Assembly (NCBI RefSeq): GCF_003967075.1
Contig: NZ_AP018664.1
Coordinates: 1,240,001 to 1,304,000, forward strand
DNA length: 64,000 bases
Reading direction: 5' to 3'
From: Sphingobium amiense
GTDB lineage: Bacteria; Pseudomonadota; Alphaproteobacteria; Sphingomonadales; Sphingomonadaceae
Shown here: piece by piece, positions 62,767 through 64,000 of the stretch
How positions within the stretch are numbered: position 1 is the first letter of the stretch
Layout: each line of letters opens with the position of its first letter
Translations under genes and position numbers: made by a program
The notes under the pieces: generated by a model
Databases searched by the model: none
Told to the model about the DNA's origin: nothing
The model's input: the letters and a program-made list of their open reading frames with translations, nothing else

Positions 62767-64000
62767 TTGACCGCGTCCCTTGCGGGACTGGCTATCGCCG
62801 TCATCGCGGTGGTCACACGATGGCAGCTTGGCCGGCAGATCGACGAGAGCGTTCATTATTTCGTCTCTCTCGGCGTGGCCGGTATGGTGCTCGTGGCGCT
62901 CAGGCCGGATATCGTGGTGTTGGCGGGCGTCACGCTCGTTACCCTTACGACGCTCGCAATCGTTGACGGTTGGCCGACCGTGGCAGAACAGTGGGTTGCC
63001 CTGTTCCTGTTTCTCGCCGCCATGGCTCTGCTTTGGCGGAATCACCATCGTACTCTCTCACGCGCTCGCGATCTCGCGGACGGGACGAGGATGCTGGCCG
63101 CAGAACTGAACCTGCTCATCGATGGGGCGGAAGATTATGCGATCTATATGCTCGATGCTGAAGGACGGGTCACGATCTGGAACGGGGGCGCCGAGCGTCT
63201 GAAAGGCTGGACAGAGGCCGAGATGGCCGGCCAGCTTACAGATCGGTTTTATCCGGCCGATGTCGTCGCCAGCGGCAAGCCGACGTCCTTGCTTGCCGAA
63301 GCACAACACCGTGGCAAGATCGAGATCGACGAGTGGCAGATTCGTAAGGATGGCAGTGAGTTTCTGGCTCACATTTCCATCACCGCGTTGAAAAAACCCG
63401 ACGGATCGTTGGGCGGTTTCGCGACAATTGTCCACGACATCACCGACCAGCGAGCAACGCTGAGCTCTCTTCGCAACAGTGAAGCGCATCTTCGTTCGAT
63501 TTTGTCGACGGTCCCCGATGCAATGATCGTCATCGATGAAGGCGGCACGATGGTGTCGTTCAGCACGGCGGCCGAGCGTTTGTTCGGTTACACTCAGGAG
63601 GAAGTCCTGGGTTCCAATGTCAGCATGTTGATGCCCTCGCCTTATCGCGAACGCCATGACGGTTTTCTCGAGCGCTATCTGCGTACAGGAGAGAGGCGCA
63701 TCATCGGGATCGGACGCGTGGTTTTTGCACTGCGAAAGGATGGGACGACCTTCCCGATGGAGTTGTCGGTTGGAGAAGCGGCCGGCGAGAGCCAGCGGCT
63801 GTTCACCGGCTTCATTCGCGATCTGACGGATCGCCAAAGGACACAGGAGCGGCTAGAGCAGCTTCAATCCGAACTGATCCACGTCGCGCGCGTCAGCGCG
63901 ATGGGGACGATGGCGTCGACGCTCGCCCATGAGCTGAATCAGCCGATCACCGCCGTAGCCAACTATCTCGAAGCGGTCCGGGACCTGCTCGACCAGCCAG
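62767..64000 (+). CDS. fixL: FixL-type oxygen-sensing histidine kinase (3' end outside window)
   Basis: The frame is open from 62653, but no ATG occurs before the first membrane segment; a TTG at 62767 is used here, without an SD. Four membrane segments (about residues 1-90), PAS 1 (about 128-235), then a haem PAS. The haem PAS keeps the FixL residues: His297 (proximal ligand), Arg303, Ile312 and Arg317 in IIGIGR, matching Bradyrhizobium His200, Arg206, Ile215 and Arg220. HisKA follows with His388 in AHELNQP. It should autophosphorylate when oxygen is low. The ATPase domain and any FixJ partner lie outside the window. Confidence 0.85.
   Translation, partial: MTASLAGLAIAVIAVVTRWQLGRQIDESVHYFVSLGVAGMVLVALRPDIVVLAGVTLVTLTTLAIVDGWPTVAEQWVALFLFLAAMALLWRNHHRTLSRARDLADGTRMLAAELNLLIDGAEDYAIYMLDAEGRVTIWNGGAERLKGWTEAEMAGQLTDRFYPADVVASGKPTSLLAEAQHRGKIEIDEWQIRKDGSEFLAHISITALKKPDGSLGGFATIVHDITDQRATLSSLRNSEAHLRSILSTVPDAMIVIDEGGTMVSFSTAAERLFGYTQEEVLGSNVSMLMPSPYRERHDGFLERYLRTGERRIIGIGRVVFALRKDGTTFPMELSVGEAAGESQRLFTGFIRDLTDRQRTQERLEQLQSELIHVARVSAMGTMASTLAHELNQPITAVANYLEAVRDLLDQP

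Noticed and set aside
1..64000. CRISPR arrays, tRNA or rRNA genes, intact insertion sequences, replication initiator
   Set aside because: No regularly spaced repeats, no cloverleaf or rRNA signatures, and no transposase DDE or Rep motifs were seen in any recognised protein.

Overview
This window is a GC-rich alphaproteobacterial mobile element, most likely a sphingomonad (Sphingobium, Sphingomonas or Novosphingobium type) megaplasmid or integrative conjugative element. The indications are the PRTRC cassette, MobF transfer genes with DUF736, DUF2493 and DUF5818 companions, and dense tandem blocks of orphan plasmid genes. No rRNA, tRNA, CRISPR array, replication initiator or intact transposase was seen.

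Layout. (1) 2-5513: a complete PRTRC cassette on the + strand (ParB-related protein, cut at the left edge, then proteins E, C, F, B and A and a ThiF/E1-like protein). A carries a JAMM metalloprotease motif, ThiF an E1 nucleotide site and a candidate thiol, B a candidate E2-like cysteine, and C is short and ends in glycine. Together they look like a ubiquitin-like conjugation and deconjugation system attached to a ParB protein. (2) 5.6-36.9 kb: an accessory region of about 38 mostly uncharacterised + strand genes in short coupled groups. Recognisable members are a 1720-residue methyltransferase-helicase (DarB-like), a protein with several HTH units, a degenerate N6 methylase, a DUF5983 protein, a DUF3560 protein, a GHKL ATPase, a SLOG-like protein, a zinc-ribbon peptide, a DpdA/TGT-like protein and three toxin-antitoxin modules (ParDE, two Phd-PIN). 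Seven of these genes, plus the DUF736 gene just outside, share the same leader plan: a G-rich purine tract, usually a small hairpin, then an SD. (3) 35.8-37.2 kb: two very large nested inverted repeats bracket two small genes. (4) 37.4-46.7 kb: transfer region with DUF736 and DUF2493 proteins, a mobilisation accessory protein, an oriT-like hairpin, an RHH protein, the TraD coupling protein, the MobF relaxase-helicase TraA, an Mrr-like nuclease and a lytic transglycosylase. (5) 47.2-64 kb: a stress and envelope block with PEP synthase, a tandem universal stress protein, a 2803-residue cyclic beta-1,2-glucan synthase, a small coiled-coil protein, a DksA/TraR-type zinc finger, Hsp20 followed by a fused APH-like/P-loop kinase, and a FixL-type haem oxygen-sensor kinase cut by the right edge.

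How it fits together. Region 4 moves the element, region 1 probably supports its maintenance, and the toxin-antitoxin pairs stabilise it. The DarB-like protein, the methylase and the DpdA-like protein suggest DNA modification or anti-restriction. The stress block looks like cargo for low-oxygen, envelope and protein-folding stress. All functions are read from sequence motifs; no searches were run.
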